From: Paenibacillus sp. V4I7
GTDB taxonomy: Bacteria; Bacillota; Bacilli; Paenibacillales; NBRC-103111
DNA length: 64,000 nucleotides
Assembly (NCBI RefSeq): GCF_030817275.1
Contig: NZ_JAUSZD010000002.1
Location: 3,658,001 to 3,722,000, forward strand
Direction: 5' to 3'
The notes under the pieces were generated by a model. That model was not told where the DNA came from. It made no database searches and saw nothing but the letters and a program-made list of their open reading frames with translations. This document shows positions 52,611-62,553 of the stretch, in pieces. Numbering within the stretch: position 1 is the first letter of the stretch; every line of letters begins with the position of its first letter. The position numbers and the translations under genes are program-made.

Positions 52611-55403
52611 CTATCTAAAGCTCGGTTTGGAAGAATTATATGAAACAGAACGTGAATTCTTGTTGCGTTTTGGCGACAGCACACTGCCCAGCCCCATTAA
52701 GAAGGTCGGAATGCCAGCGGCAATCAGAACCAGAATCCAATCTTTCAAACCAAGCGGAACGGTTTTGAAGATCGGTTGAAGAGCTTCCACATACATAACG
52801 GCTAACATCAACACAAGCGAAGACAGCACAGCGAGAACGAGATAACGATTTTGAAAAGGATTACGGTGGAAAATAGAGCGTGAGCTGCGGCAATCGAATA
52901 CGTGAATCAGCTGAGCCATTACCAACGTGGCGAACGCGACGCTTTGCGCTTTTAGTAAGGTTCCGGCATCCGTAGGATTGACTCGTAATACGAGCCAGAA
53001 AGCACCCAAGGTGCAAATACCGATGAGAATACCTCTGGAAATAATTTTCCAACCCAATCGTCTTGCGAAAATATTTTCCTTCGCCGAGCGAGGCTTGTGC
53101 TGCATCAAATCCTTCTCCGCTTGATCCACACCCAACGCCATAGCAGGAAGGCCGTCGGTAACAAGATTCACCCATAGAATTTGAATCGGTACAAGCGGCA
53201 AGGGTAGACCGGCCATCATAGCAATGAACATCGTCATAATTTCACCCACATTGGAGGCAAGCAGATAACGGATGAATTTACGTATATTTTCATAAATACC
53301 TCGTCCTTCTTCAATCGCTGCAACGATCGTGGAGAAGTTATCATCACTGAGAATTAACGAAGAAGCTTCCTTGGACACATCAGTCCCTGTAATCCCCATC
53401 GCGATGCCGATATCCGCAGCTTTGATCGCTGGCGCATCGTTCACGCCATCCCCCGTCATCGCGACGACATGTCCTTTGCGCTGCAAAGCTTTGACGATAC
53501 GCAGTTTATGCTCAGGGGATACCCTGGCATACACGTAGGTATCATTCACTTTAGCATCCAGTTCATCGTCCGAAAGACCTGCAATCTGCTGACCACTCAT
53601 GCTGACACCATTCGCCGGAATCATGCCAAGCTGCTTAGCTATCGCCTCAGCCGTTGACTGATGGTCACCTGTAATCATGACCGTTTTGATGCCTGCTTTA
53701 CGGCACTTCGAGATCGCTTCACGCACTTCTTTACGCGGTGGATCGATCATGCCGGTTAATCCGACAAAGATTAAGCTGTTTTCCACATCTTCATAATCCT
53801 CATATCGGTCACTGCTCTTAAGTTCTTTGTAAGCAATCCCCAATACTCGAAGAGCGGACTTAGCCATGCCTTCATTCGCAGAAATCACTTTCTGTTTAAG
53901 CGTAGATGTGAACGGAATCACTTTTCCATCCCAAAGAATGTAGCTGCAGTGTTGAATGAGAACATCAGGAGCTCCCTTCGTGCAAGCCATCCGACCATGT
54001 TCAGAAGTCACAAGTACAGACATCCGTTTACGCTCAGAGTCAAAAGGAAATTCGGCGATACGCTTATATTTCTCGCTGAGCGATTCCTGGGTAATGCCAC
54101 TCTTCGCACTCAGGACAACTAAAGCACCTTCGGTTGGATCCCCTTTAATGTTCCAAACAGAGACGACGCCATCTTTGCCATCCTTACCCTTCTTCCGTTT
54201 TGACTCCTGCTTTTCCTCATATAAAGTTGCATTATTACAAAGTACGGACACATGAAGCAGTTTACTGAGTGATGGGTTCCTAAGCGCATCTGTGTTTTGT
54301 CCACTTAATTGGATATCCCCGACTGGCGCATAGCCGTCCCCCGTTACTTCCAACACATCACCGCCCACCCATAAGTGGGTGACCGTCATTTTATTCTGAG
54401 TCAATGTTCCAGTTTTATCGGAGCAGATGACTGAGGCACAACCTAAGGTTTCTACAGAAGGCAATTTTCTTACAATGGCTTTACGCTTAATCATTCGCTG
54501 TACGCCGAGTGCAAGCGCAATGGTTACTATAGCCGGAAGTCCTTCCGGAATAGCTGCGACGGCTAAACTGACACCGGCTAGGAACATCGCATAAGGTGGT
54601 TGTCCATGCATAATACCTGCGACAACAACGAGAACCGTCAATGCAATCGCGACAATGATTAGAATCTTCCCAAGCTGTTCCAAACGATGCTGCAGTGGCG
54701 TTTCCATAGATTCTGTATTTTGAATCAGATCCGCGATTTTCCCCATCTCCGTGCTCATCCCGGTACGAACAACAATGGCTTTGGCCGTTCCACGTGCCAC
54801 CATCGTACCCATGAAACCCAGATTACGCTGATCCCCAAGAGGTACTTCATCATTAGATATAGCGGATGTAATTTTGCCGACGGCAACGGACTCCCCTGTT
54901 AGAGCTGACTCCTCGATATATACGCCATTCGTTTCCAGAAACCGCACATCTGCCGGCACCCGGTCGCCACTTTCCAGCATAATAATATCGCCTGGAACCA
55001 AATCGCGAGCTGGTATTTGATGAATAGCCCCTTCTCTCCAAACGTTTGCATTAGGGGCTGATAGTTCTTTAAGTGCACGTAGTGAACGTTCCGCCCGAAA
55101 TTCCTGTGTAAAGCCAAGAATGCCATTCATCACAATAATGACGATAATGGTAATGGCATCTAAATATTCACCCAACAAGCCGGAAATCAAGGTCGCCCCC
55201 AATAAGACCAGCACCATGAAATCTTTGAATTGATTCAAAAGCAGTGTAATCGGAGAAACACGCTTCCCTTCGGAAAGCTCGTTTCGACCAACTTCCGCCT
55301 GTCGCTTCCAAGCTTCCTCCCAGGGCAATCCTTGCTGCATGCTCACCTGCTGTGACTGCAGGACTTCCTCCGATGTCAACTGGTACCACTTATTCTGACT
55401 CAT
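52611..55403 (-). CDS. P-type calcium-translocating ATPase (YloB-like)
   Basis: ATG at 55,403 is chosen because a GAAGGGCGG site precedes it. The 930-residue P2A ATPase has ALTGES (about 170), the ion-site PEGLPAIVTIALALG in helix M4 (about 290-305), phosphorylation motif CSDKTGTLTQNKM (about 330), TGDGVNDAPA (about 605) and about ten membrane helices. It resembles B. subtilis YloB and eukaryotic SERCA pumps and probably exports Ca2+ during sporulation or growth. It is followed by its own terminator. Confidence 0.93.
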   Translation of the reverse strand: MSQNKWYQLTSEEVLQSQQVSMQQGLPWEEAWKRQAEVGRNELSEGKRVSPITLLLNQFKDFMVLVLLGATLISGLLGEYLDAITIIVIIVMNGILGFTQEFRAERSLRALKELSAPNANVWREGAIHQIPARDLVPGDIIMLESGDRVPADVRFLETNGVYIEESALTGESVAVGKITSAISNDEVPLGDQRNLGFMGTMVARGTAKAIVVRTGMSTEMGKIADLIQNTESMETPLQHRLEQLGKILIIVAIALTVLVVVAGIMHGQPPYAMFLAGVSLAVAAIPEGLPAIVTIALALGVQRMIKRKAIVRKLPSVETLGCASVICSDKTGTLTQNKMTVTHLWVGGDVLEVTGDGYAPVGDIQLSGQNTDALRNPSLSKLLHVSVLCNNATLYEEKQESKRKKGKDGKDGVVSVWNIKGDPTEGALVVLSAKSGITQESLSEKYKRIAEFPFDSERKRMSVLVTSEHGRMACTKGAPDVLIQHCSYILWDGKVIPFTSTLKQKVISANEGMAKSALRVLGIAYKELKSSDRYEDYEDVENSLIFVGLTGMIDPPRKEVREAISKCRKAGIKTVMITGDHQSTAEAIAKQLGMIPANGVSMSGQQIAGLSDDELDAKVNDTYVYARVSPEHKLRIVKALQRKGHVVAMTGDGVNDAPAIKAADIGIAMGITGTDVSKEASSLILSDDNFSTIVAAIEEGRGIYENIRKFIRYLLASNVGEIMTMFIAMMAGLPLPLVPIQILWVNLVTDGLPAMALGVDQAEKDLMQHKPRSAKENIFARRLGWKIISRGILIGICTLGAFWLVLRVNPTDAGTLLKAQSVAFATLVMAQLIHVFDCRSSRSIFHRNPFQNRYLVLAVLSSLVLMLAVMYVEALQPIFKTVPLGLKDWILVLIAAGIPTFLMGLGSVLSPKRNKNSRSVSYNSSKPSFR

Positions 55404-55585
55404 CCGCCCTTCTCCCTCCCACTTCCACATATACTTGCCTCTCACTCATACGTAAATGTATTCAGACAAGCAGGAAAATATCCCTGAAATCATCTTTCTT
55501 GCCGACAAACGCTTAAGTTTTTGTGAAAAGTATGGCATCATAGAGGTTAGCAAAGTTTTCAACCTAGAATGGAGTTGTATGTATC

Positions 55586-57346
55586 ATGGCTTTAGACGGA
55601 CTAGTCCTTCATGCAATTATTCACGAACTGCAAATGTGTGTAGGAGGCCGAATCAATAAAATTCACCAGCCCACCGAAAATGACGTTATTATGCACATCC
55701 GAGCACAAGGGCAAAATGTGAAACTACTTCTTTCAGCAAATCCTACCTATCCAAGGGTCCAAATCACTGAACAGTCCTCGTTAAACCCAATGGATGCTCC
55801 TATGTTCTGTATGCTGCTTCGCAAATACTGTGAGAGCGGCGTAATTGAAGCCGTGGAACAAATAGGCATGGAGCGTGTCATCCGTTTGCAAATTCGTCAT
55901 CGCGATGAATTAGGAGATATGAGCACCAAACACATTATTGTGGAAATCATGGGGCGACACAGCAATATTATTCTTCTGGACCCGGCAACGGAAACAATTC
56001 TAGACGGTATCCATCACGTAACGCCAGCCATCAGTTCTTATCGAATTGTCATGCCGGGAAGCAAGTATGTCACGCCGCCTGAGCAGGATAAACAGAATCC
56101 ACTAGAGGCTGATGCCTCCACGTTCCAGCATGCTCTTATTCAAGATCCAGGTGAAGAAGAGTCCAAGGAAAAACCTGAACAAAAATTAGTCGCTGCCTTC
56201 AGTGGGCTAAGTCCTTTGATCGCCAAAGAAATCGTATTCCGCAGCCGTCAAGACGGGAACAACGAACAAGGAGATGACCTTGCGGCCTTGTGGACAGCTT
56301 TCGATGGTGTCATGACGGCTGTGCGTCAGCATCGCTACGAACCCGTCATTGTAGAGCAGGAAGGTACCGGTAAATTGTTCTTTGCCATGACACCGTTAAC
56401 ACACATTACCGGCATTTCCACGTCATATGCGACTCCGAGCGATTGTTTGGAGCACTTTTATGGCGACAAAGCGGAAAGAGATACGGTCAAACAACGTGTA
56501 GCCGATTTGCTCCGTTTTTTGCATAATGAAGCGAATAAAAATGTTAAAAAGTTGGAAAAACTTCAAGAAACCGTTGATGACTCCAAAGAAGCCGACAAAT
56601 ATCGGATTCTTGGTGAGCTGTTGACGGCCTCTCTTCACATGATTAAAAGAGGGGATCGCGAGGTCGAGATCATCAACTACTATGATGAGGACCAGGCTTT
56701 GATAAAAATAAAACTGGATCCACTTTTGAACCCCTCTGAAAATGCACAGCGGTATTTTAAAAAGTACACAAAAATGAAAAACAGCACGGCGATTGTCGAG
56801 GAACAAATTGCACAAACCCATCAAGAGATTACGTACTTAAACTCCTTACTGCAGCAGCTGAGTGTCGCTTCTTTAACCGATATCGAAGAGATCCGCGATG
56901 AGCTTATGGAGCAAGGTTATGTACGTGACCGCAATAAAAAACAGCGAAAAAAGAAAAAGAAAGATAAGCCGGCTTTGGCCTGCTACCTTTCCAGTGAAGG
57001 TGTTCCTATTTATGTTGGTAAAAATAATACGCAGAACGAATATTTAACGAATCGACTTGCCTCTTCGATGGATACATGGCTCCATACGAAAGATATTCCT
57101 GGCTCCCACGTCGTTATTCGCAGCGATAGCTTCTCAGAAACTACCCTGCTGGAGGCAGCCCAATTGGCCGCTTATTTCAGTCAAGCCAAACATTCCAGCC
57201 AGGTTCCTGTTGACTATACAGCTATAAAACATGTCCACAAGCCAAATGGGTCAAAACCCGGATTTGTCATCTATGTGAATCAGAAGACGCTATTCGTTAC
57301 GCCTGATGAGAACATGATTAAGCAGATGAATGTCACGATAAAATAA
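55586..57346 (+). CDS. rqcH: Rqc2-homologue RqcH (NFACT family)
   Basis: The 586-residue protein is a full NFACT family member. An N-terminal NFACT-N domain (MALDGLVLHAIIHEL) is followed by helix-hairpin-helix elements (GLSPLIAKEIVFRS, about 210-225) and a long coiled coil (about 300-450). A Lys/Arg-rich stretch precedes the NFACT-R domain (GVPIYVGKNNTQNEYLT, about 473-489; TKDIPGSHVVIRS). It binds stalled 50S subunits and adds Ala tails to blocked nascent chains for degradation. It was formerly called fibronectin-binding protein FbpA. It is transcribed alone. Confidence 0.95.
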   Translation: MALDGLVLHAIIHELQMCVGGRINKIHQPTENDVIMHIRAQGQNVKLLLSANPTYPRVQITEQSSLNPMDAPMFCMLLRKYCESGVIEAVEQIGMERVIRLQIRHRDELGDMSTKHIIVEIMGRHSNIILLDPATETILDGIHHVTPAISSYRIVMPGSKYVTPPEQDKQNPLEADASTFQHALIQDPGEEESKEKPEQKLVAAFSGLSPLIAKEIVFRSRQDGNNEQGDDLAALWTAFDGVMTAVRQHRYEPVIVEQEGTGKLFFAMTPLTHITGISTSYATPSDCLEHFYGDKAERDTVKQRVADLLRFLHNEANKNVKKLEKLQETVDDSKEADKYRILGELLTASLHMIKRGDREVEIINYYDEDQALIKIKLDPLLNPSENAQRYFKKYTKMKNSTAIVEEQIAQTHQEITYLNSLLQQLSVASLTDIEEIRDELMEQGYVRDRNKKQRKKKKKDKPALACYLSSEGVPIYVGKNNTQNEYLTNRLASSMDTWLHTKDIPGSHVVIRSDSFSETTLLEAAQLAAYFSQAKHSSQVPVDYTAIKHVHKPNGSKPGFVIYVNQKTLFVTPDENMIKQMNVTIK

Positions 57347-57368
57347 AATTTCATTTGGAGAATAAAGA

Positions 57369-57395
57369 ACCTAGCGAGTTAACCGCTAGGTTCTT
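57369..57395 (+). terminator. Terminator of rqcH
   Basis: AACCTAGCG and CGCTAGGTT enclose a 7-nt loop and are followed by CTTTTG. It lies about 25 bp after the stop and could also serve the convergent ugd gene. Confidence 0.8.
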
Positions 57396-57408
57396 TTGTG
57401 TCCTATTT

Positions 57409-58731
57409 TCATGAAATAACCATGTCCGGAACAGCTGTTTTTCTGCCAATCGACACATAGGCAAACCCGAGTCTACTCATCTCTTCCGGTTCAAACATAT
57501 TCCGTCCATCCACGATGAGAGGTTCCTTCACAAGGCTTCTAATCAGACGCCAGTTCATGCGTCGAATATCTTCCCACTCCGTCGTGATAACCATGGCGTC
57601 AGCCTCATGGAGGGCAAGATAAGGATCGGTGAACAGGGTCACTTCCGGGAGCAGCCGAGCAGCATGCCCTGTAGAAACAGGGTCATAGGCATTAACTATG
57701 GCGCCTCGTTCTTGAAGTGCGGCAATAATATCGAGCGCGGGAGCATCACGCAAATCGTCTGTATTCGGCTTAAACGCCAAACCCATGAAAGCTATTCGCT
57801 TCCCGTTCAATTTGCCGACTGCTCGTTCAATTTTATGTACAAAACGTTCTCGCTGCAGGTGATTCACTTCAATCACGGAACGTAATATTTTGAAATCATA
57901 ATCGACGTTCTGAGCAAGTTTAAGCTGCGCTTTCGTATCTTTGGGGAAGCAGGAGCCCCCGTATCCAATACCCGCGTTCAGAAAATGAGGACCAATGCGG
58001 CGATCCAGCCCCATGCCTTTGGCCACAAGGCCAACATTAGCACCCACCTTCTCACACACATGAGCCATTTCGTTAATGAACGAAATTTGGGCTGCCAGAA
58101 ATGCGTTGGAGGCGTATTTGATAAGCTCTGCGCTTTCGCGGTCAGTCAGAAGCAATTCAGTTCGTAAAGGAGCGTGCAGGGCAGCAATTCGGGCTCCTGC
58201 TTCCGGGTGATCCGCACCAATGACAACACGATCCGGATGGAAGGTATCCTCAATTGCAGAGCCTTCTCTAAGAAATTCAGGGTTAGAAACGACATGCATG
58301 TCTAAATGAGCAGCCGCTAACGACTTCAACTGCTCTTCTACCCAGCGACCGGTTCCTACCGGTACGGTACTTTTCATTACGATGATCTTGGAAGTCGTGG
58401 AATAGGCAGCAATACTTGCAATGACACTGTTAACTTGGGTCATATCCACATCGCCATTGTCCTCTGTTGGTGTTCCAACAGCAATGAAGATTATATCGGA
58501 TAAGACAATGGCGTCACTGATTAGCGAAGTAAACGATAGGCGGTGGGCTAGCAGATTGGACGTGACTAGTTCCTTCAGACCAGGTTCATAGATTGGAATA
58601 TCCCCTTGCTGCAAGCGAGCTATTTTTCCTTCGTCACGAGCAGCGCAAATAACCTGATGCCCCATCTCCGCGAAGCAAGTACCCGATACCAGTCCGACAT
58701 ATCCCGTTCCAATAACCGCAATTCGCTCCAT
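57409..58731 (-). CDS. ugd: UDP-glucose 6-dehydrogenase
   Basis: ATG at 58,731 after GGGAGG is chosen. The 440-residue enzyme has an N-terminal NAD site (IGTGYVGLVSG, about 7-17), the catalytic Cys in GYGGSCFPKD (about 257-266) and a C-terminal domain (GLAFKPNTDDLRDAPA). It oxidises UDP-glucose to UDP-glucuronate for cell-surface polymers. It lies about 25 bp after galU, which makes its substrate, so the two form a short pathway operon. Confidence 0.94.
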   Translation of the reverse strand: MERIAVIGTGYVGLVSGTCFAEMGHQVICAARDEGKIARLQQGDIPIYEPGLKELVTSNLLAHRLSFTSLISDAIVLSDIIFIAVGTPTEDNGDVDMTQVNSVIASIAAYSTTSKIIVMKSTVPVGTGRWVEEQLKSLAAAHLDMHVVSNPEFLREGSAIEDTFHPDRVVIGADHPEAGARIAALHAPLRTELLLTDRESAELIKYASNAFLAAQISFINEMAHVCEKVGANVGLVAKGMGLDRRIGPHFLNAGIGYGGSCFPKDTKAQLKLAQNVDYDFKILRSVIEVNHLQRERFVHKIERAVGKLNGKRIAFMGLAFKPNTDDLRDAPALDIIAALQERGAIVNAYDPVSTGHAARLLPEVTLFTDPYLALHEADAMVITTEWEDIRRMNWRLIRSLVKEPLIVDGRNMFEPEEMSRLGFAYVSIGRKTAVPDMVIS

Positions 58732-58758
58732 CCAACCTCCCAAGTTCATCGCGTTTCT

Positions 58759-59640
58759 CTATTTCAATTCCAACTGACGAATCAGAGATAATAGATAGGC
58801 TTTTACTTGGTCCTGTAAATCCGGACGCTGCAAGGCTAGCTCGATGGTCGCTTCAATGTATCCCATCTTATCACCAACGTCGTAGCGCTTAGCTTGCATC
58901 AGATAGGCAGCCATTTGCTGCTGCCTGTTGAGTACACGCAAAGCGTCGGTCAATTGAATTTCGCCGCCGCGGCCAGGCTCTTGTCTCTCCAAAATACCGA
59001 AAATTTCCGGCATAATGATATATCGCCCAATAACGGCTAAATTCGAAGGTGCCTGATCACGGTCCGGCTTCTCAACCAGATCTTCGATCAACTGGTACTT
59101 GTCCAGGCTACTTGAGGGGGAGACGATACCATACTTACTTACATCTTCCCAAGGCACTTCTTGCACAGCAATGACGGACGTTTCGGATTGTTCATAAATG
59201 TCCATCATTTGCTTAAGTCCTGGCGGTGAGGATTGGAGGATATCATCGCCAAGCAGAACCGCGAATGGCTCATCCCCAATAAATTTACGGGCACACAGAA
59301 TCGCGTGACCAAGTCCAAGGGGCTGCTTTTGCCGAATGTAATGAACATCGGCCAGATTCGAAACGGATTGCACGATTTCCAGAAGCTGCGTGCTACCTTT
59401 TTCCTCCAACATCATCTCAAGTTCAACTGATTTATCAAAATGATCTTCAATTGCACGCTTATTGCGTCCAGTGACAATAATAATATCTTCAATGCCAGAT
59501 TCGATCGCTTCTTCCACGATATATTGAATGGCTGGTTTATCAACGATAGGCAGCATCTCTTTGGGCTGCGCTTTTGTAGCTGGCAGGAAACGAGTTCCCA
59601 GACCTGCTGCAGGGATAATAGCTTTGCGAATTTTCTTCAT
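58759..59640 (-). CDS. galU: UTP-glucose-1-phosphate uridylyltransferase
   Basis: The 293-residue enzyme has IIPAAGLGTRFLPATKAQPKEMLP at the N-terminus (split by the nucleotide-binding GLGTR), VLLGDDIL (about 124) and the RGGEIQLTDAL motif (about 230). It makes UDP-glucose from UTP and glucose 1-phosphate. It overlaps the PHP gene by 4 bp and precedes ugd. A link to capsule or cell-wall glycans is likely. Confidence 0.95.
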   Translation of the reverse strand: MKKIRKAIIPAAGLGTRFLPATKAQPKEMLPIVDKPAIQYIVEEAIESGIEDIIIVTGRNKRAIEDHFDKSVELEMMLEEKGSTQLLEIVQSVSNLADVHYIRQKQPLGLGHAILCARKFIGDEPFAVLLGDDILQSSPPGLKQMMDIYEQSETSVIAVQEVPWEDVSKYGIVSPSSSLDKYQLIEDLVEKPDRDQAPSNLAVIGRYIIMPEIFGILERQEPGRGGEIQLTDALRVLNRQQQMAAYLMQAKRYDVGDKMGYIEATIELALQRPDLQDQVKAYLLSLIRQLELK

Positions 59641-60494
59641 GTACGCTGCTCCTTCTCTGGCTTGAGGCTTTGTAAAACATCGATTCCTATTCGCCTCGAA
59701 CCGATAGGTGCGTGGAATACTACACCGCCTCGCTCACCATGGAAATCGGAACCAGCCGTTATGAGAAGTCCGGAGCGCTGTGCAAGGCTGAGATATTTCG
59801 CCTCTTCTTCCGGCGTATGGTCTGAGTGATAGACTTCAATACCGTCCAAGCCTTGATGGATAATTGCCTCTACAAGGGCATCATCATGGTAAATACCCGG
59901 GTGTGCAAGGACGGCCTTTCCTCCCGCTTCTTGAATCCACCCAATCGCCGTAGCTGGCTCGATCCTTGGTGGATTGGCATACGCGGCAGCACCCGTTCCT
60001 AAATATCGGTCAAAAGCCTCACTGATGGAGCTCACATAGCCTTTATTTAACAATACTGCAGCGATATGAGGCCTTCCAACTGTATCGCCCTTACTCTTAA
60101 TATTCTCTACTTCCCGCAGCACTTCTGCCATTGTAATGTCTAGTCCAAGCTGCTGCAAACGATCGATAATCATGTTATTGCGGGTATCTCTCGTATCTCG
60201 CAAAGACGCCAGTCTCTGAAGAAATTGCTCATTATTAATGTCAATATAATAACCTAGCACGTGGATATCCTGCCCATTAGCAACCGTGGAGATTTCAACT
60301 CCTGGCACGACCTCAATACCAAGCTCACGACCCGCTGAGAGTGCCTCTGCGACACCTGAGACCGTATCATGGTCAGTGATCGCTATAGCGCCTAGTCCGG
60401 CGTCGAAAGCCATTTGAACGTTAGCCGCAGGGCGCTCAGTCCCATCTGATGCTGTCGTATGTGTATGTAAATCCGCTTCTATTCTTGCAGACAT
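59637..60494 (-). CDS. PHP-domain phosphoesterase (YciV/TrpH-like)
   Basis: The 285-residue protein begins ARIEADLHTHTTASDGT, the PHP metal-binding signature. Further histidine motifs are ITDHDTVSG (about 37-45), VPGVEIS and VLAHPGIY (about 195-202), and a late GSDFHGE (about 254-260). Related enzymes hydrolyse 3',5'-nucleoside bisphosphates or short 5'-RNA ends. It overlaps galU by 4 bp. Which substrate it uses is not visible. Confidence 0.88.
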   Translation of the reverse strand: MSARIEADLHTHTTASDGTERPAANVQMAFDAGLGAIAITDHDTVSGVAEALSAGRELGIEVVPGVEISTVANGQDIHVLGYYIDINNEQFLQRLASLRDTRDTRNNMIIDRLQQLGLDITMAEVLREVENIKSKGDTVGRPHIAAVLLNKGYVSSISEAFDRYLGTGAAAYANPPRIEPATAIGWIQEAGGKAVLAHPGIYHDDALVEAIIHQGLDGIEVYHSDHTPEEEAKYLSLAQRSGLLITAGSDFHGERGGVVFHAPIGSRRIGIDVLQSLKPEKEQRT

Positions 60495-60569
60495 TTTCTA
60501 TTCCCTTCCTTCATCGTAAATGACATTTATGAACTCAACATTAAGCGAACTGTAGATTTATGTAAAATA

Positions 60570-61481
60570 TTATAGGAAGCGGCTCAAATCCTCTTGTCGC
60601 AAGAAGGTCATGAAGCTTACAGCCGATATAGGCAGCAGCGTAGAGTTCAAGTAAATGGCATAGAAGCTGCGTTCGAAGGCAATGTTCTCGATCTCCTTCA
60701 CTTTAAAGAGGCCTAGCGTCACTTCATGCTTGACGGACGACTGAGAAAGAATGGATATACCCAAACCCGCTTCAACAGCTGATTTGATAGCACCTGTGCT
60801 GCCGAGCTCCATGACAATCTTCATGGAAGAGCAATCCATATTGCAGCGCGCGAACTCCTCTTCCATCACTCTTCTCGTCCCGGAACCTTGCTCACGAAGA
60901 ACAAACGGATATCTCAGCAGCTCTTCAAGAGTTACAACCTCCATATCGGCTAGCGGATGGTCCGCAGGCACGATAAGCTTAAGCTCATCACTAAGAATCG
61001 CTTCGGTATGGACATCCGGGTGATGAATGGGCGCTTCTACAAGTCCGAAATTGAGCTGATGACCCAGGACCTCGTCCAAGATCTGAGTCGTATTCATCAC
61101 TTTCATCGATACGGAGATATTAGGATAGTCTTTGCTGAAGGGTCCAAGAAGGCGAGGTAAAATGTATTCCCCCATCGTCAAGCTGGCGCCCAACTGCAGC
61201 CGCCCTTCAATCATCTTCGTAAATTTGGACATGGCGACGTCCGTCTCACGAATAAGCTCAATGCTGTTTTTAGCAAAAGGCAGCAGAGCTCGTCCCGCTT
61301 CGGATAGCTCGATCTTTTTGGTACTGCGGTGAAATAGCTTGACGCCGAAATAATCTTCCAGTGATTGTACCTGCATGGTCACCGCAGGCTGTGTCATATG
61401 TAGGGCTCCCGCCGCATGAGAGAAGCTGCCTTTCTCCGCCACGGTAAAGAAAATATGTAGTTGATGAAAATTAAGTGCCAT
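60570..61481 (-). CDS. LysR-family transcriptional regulator
   Basis: ATG at 61,481 after AGAGGCGGG is chosen. The 303-residue protein has the LysR helix-turn-helix (about 1-60: LNFHQLHIFFTVAEKGSFSH split, then MTQPAVTMQVQSLEDYFG) and a periplasmic-binding-type effector domain (about 90-300). It resembles CysL/YwfK-type regulators in the FREQGSGTRRVMEEEF segment. The target and effector are not visible: the neighbours on both sides are on the same strand, without the usual divergent partner. Confidence 0.88.
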   Translation of the reverse strand: MALNFHQLHIFFTVAEKGSFSHAAGALHMTQPAVTMQVQSLEDYFGVKLFHRSTKKIELSEAGRALLPFAKNSIELIRETDVAMSKFTKMIEGRLQLGASLTMGEYILPRLLGPFSKDYPNISVSMKVMNTTQILDEVLGHQLNFGLVEAPIHHPDVHTEAILSDELKLIVPADHPLADMEVVTLEELLRYPFVLREQGSGTRRVMEEEFARCNMDCSSMKIVMELGSTGAIKSAVEAGLGISILSQSSVKHEVTLGLFKVKEIENIAFERSFYAIYLNSTLLPISAVSFMTFLRQEDLSRFL

Positions 61482-61593
61482 GTAAACCCGCCTCTCTTTG
61501 TTTCCATTATATGAAATCGCAAGCACACAGTCCATTAAGACGCAAAAAAGAGCATGCCGTCATCGACACACTCCAGCTAAGCAACCTATTCGG

Positions 61594-62031
61594 TTATCGA
61601 CGCTTACGACTGTTCTTGATCAGTGTCATGCGACGCGAGTGTCTAAGCCAAGAATAATAGGACTTCAAATCACGAAGCTCCATCGTTTCTGACATTTTCC
61701 CAAGGAAAGTAACAATAATCATTTTGTGAAGCGGATTACCCACGAGATCAGTCTCATGCTCCAAATGCGAGAACTCGGCAACAACGACAAGGTCATCATC
61801 AATGAGATAAACGTCTTCTTCATTGCGATAATACGGGACGATGCTATCATTTTTAAGCTTTTCCCACAGAAAAGCGCATATTTCCTCGAGTGAATTGTTT
61901 TCGCTAGAAACACGATCACTCCATCTCAGCTTCGCATGATTCGTGATCACGACATCCGCCACTTTCTTGTCACCCAGCTGTACGAAGAATGGTTCATAAG
62001 TACTCCATCTCCCCATCACCTTGTCTTTCAT
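61594..62031 (-). CDS. Conserved hypothetical protein
   Basis: ATG at 62,031 follows AAAGGGG by about 8 nt. The 145-residue protein has a compact alpha/beta pattern (VADVVITNHAKLRWSDRVS, then YLIDDDLVVVAEF, then MIIVTFLGKMSETMELRDL) and a basic C-terminal tail ending RRMTLIKNSRKRR. I do not recognise the family. It is not a DNA-binding helix-turn-helix or membrane protein. Its own ribosome-binding site suggests an independent gene between ylbG and the LysR regulator. Confidence 0.6.
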   Translation of the reverse strand: MKDKVMGRWSTYEPFFVQLGDKKVADVVITNHAKLRWSDRVSSENNSLEEICAFLWEKLKNDSIVPYYRNEEDVYLIDDDLVVVAEFSHLEHETDLVGNPLHKMIIVTFLGKMSETMELRDLKSYYSWLRHSRRMTLIKNSRKRR

Positions 62032-62200
62032 GATCACAACCCCTTTCCTACTAAAATGAGACCGTGTACCTATTCCCTATCTGTCTGTAAGTTATATTTT
62101 ACTTGATTATAACTTTTTTTCCCATGAAAGAATATATAAAATTATTAATAAATATTTGTGAAATCATGAAAAAATGCTTATTTTCTAAAAATTCAAAAAA

Positions 62201-62224
62201 TAAAAAAAGCTTCTTACGAAGCTT
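62201..62224 (-). terminator. Terminator of ylbG
   Basis: On the minus strand AAGCTTC-GTAA-GAAGCTT is followed by TTTTTATTTTTT, about 20 bp after the stop. It is a strong rho-independent terminator. Confidence 0.85.
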
Positions 62225-62242
62225 TCGTTTTGCACTGCAGCC

Positions 62243-62506
62243 TCAAAGGGTGTAAAATCTAGTTTTGTCCGGCACATCACTACTGTATTCGGTTTTAATT
62301 TCGTTACGGTACGACTTCTCTACCTTTTTGACGTACGGGAGCTTCAAAAGGTTCCGTGTTGTCTCATCTACTTTGCTTGCATGTATATAAAGAACGGCAT
62401 AATTCATTTTCTTGGATATGTAATGAAGGGAACCGAACCGTTCCAAGTTTCTCGCGGCTTTGATATCGTTTACCCAAATGATTAATCCGCTACGCTCGAT
62501 CATCAT
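62243..62506 (-). CDS. ylbG: YlbG family protein (DUF2129)
   Basis: The 87-residue protein (ERSGLIIWVNDIKAARNLER, then GSLHYISKKMNYAVLYI, then LLKLPYVKKVEKSYR) matches DUF2129/YlbG, a small ferredoxin-like protein of unknown function. In Bacillus it lies next to ylbF. Here an asparaginase gene on the other strand separates them. It has its own terminator. Confidence 0.9.
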   Translation of the reverse strand: MMIERSGLIIWVNDIKAARNLERFGSLHYISKKMNYAVLYIHASKVDETTRNLLKLPYVKKVEKSYRNEIKTEYSSDVPDKTRFYTL

Positions 62507-62553
62507 GATTGCAACCTCTTTTCAATAATCCTAGTATGGAGTGATACCACTAC

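Noticed and set aside
52323..52643. 106-codon plus-strand ORF
   Set aside because: No ribosome-binding site, no recognisable motif, and it overlaps the end of the calcium-ATPase gene and its terminator.
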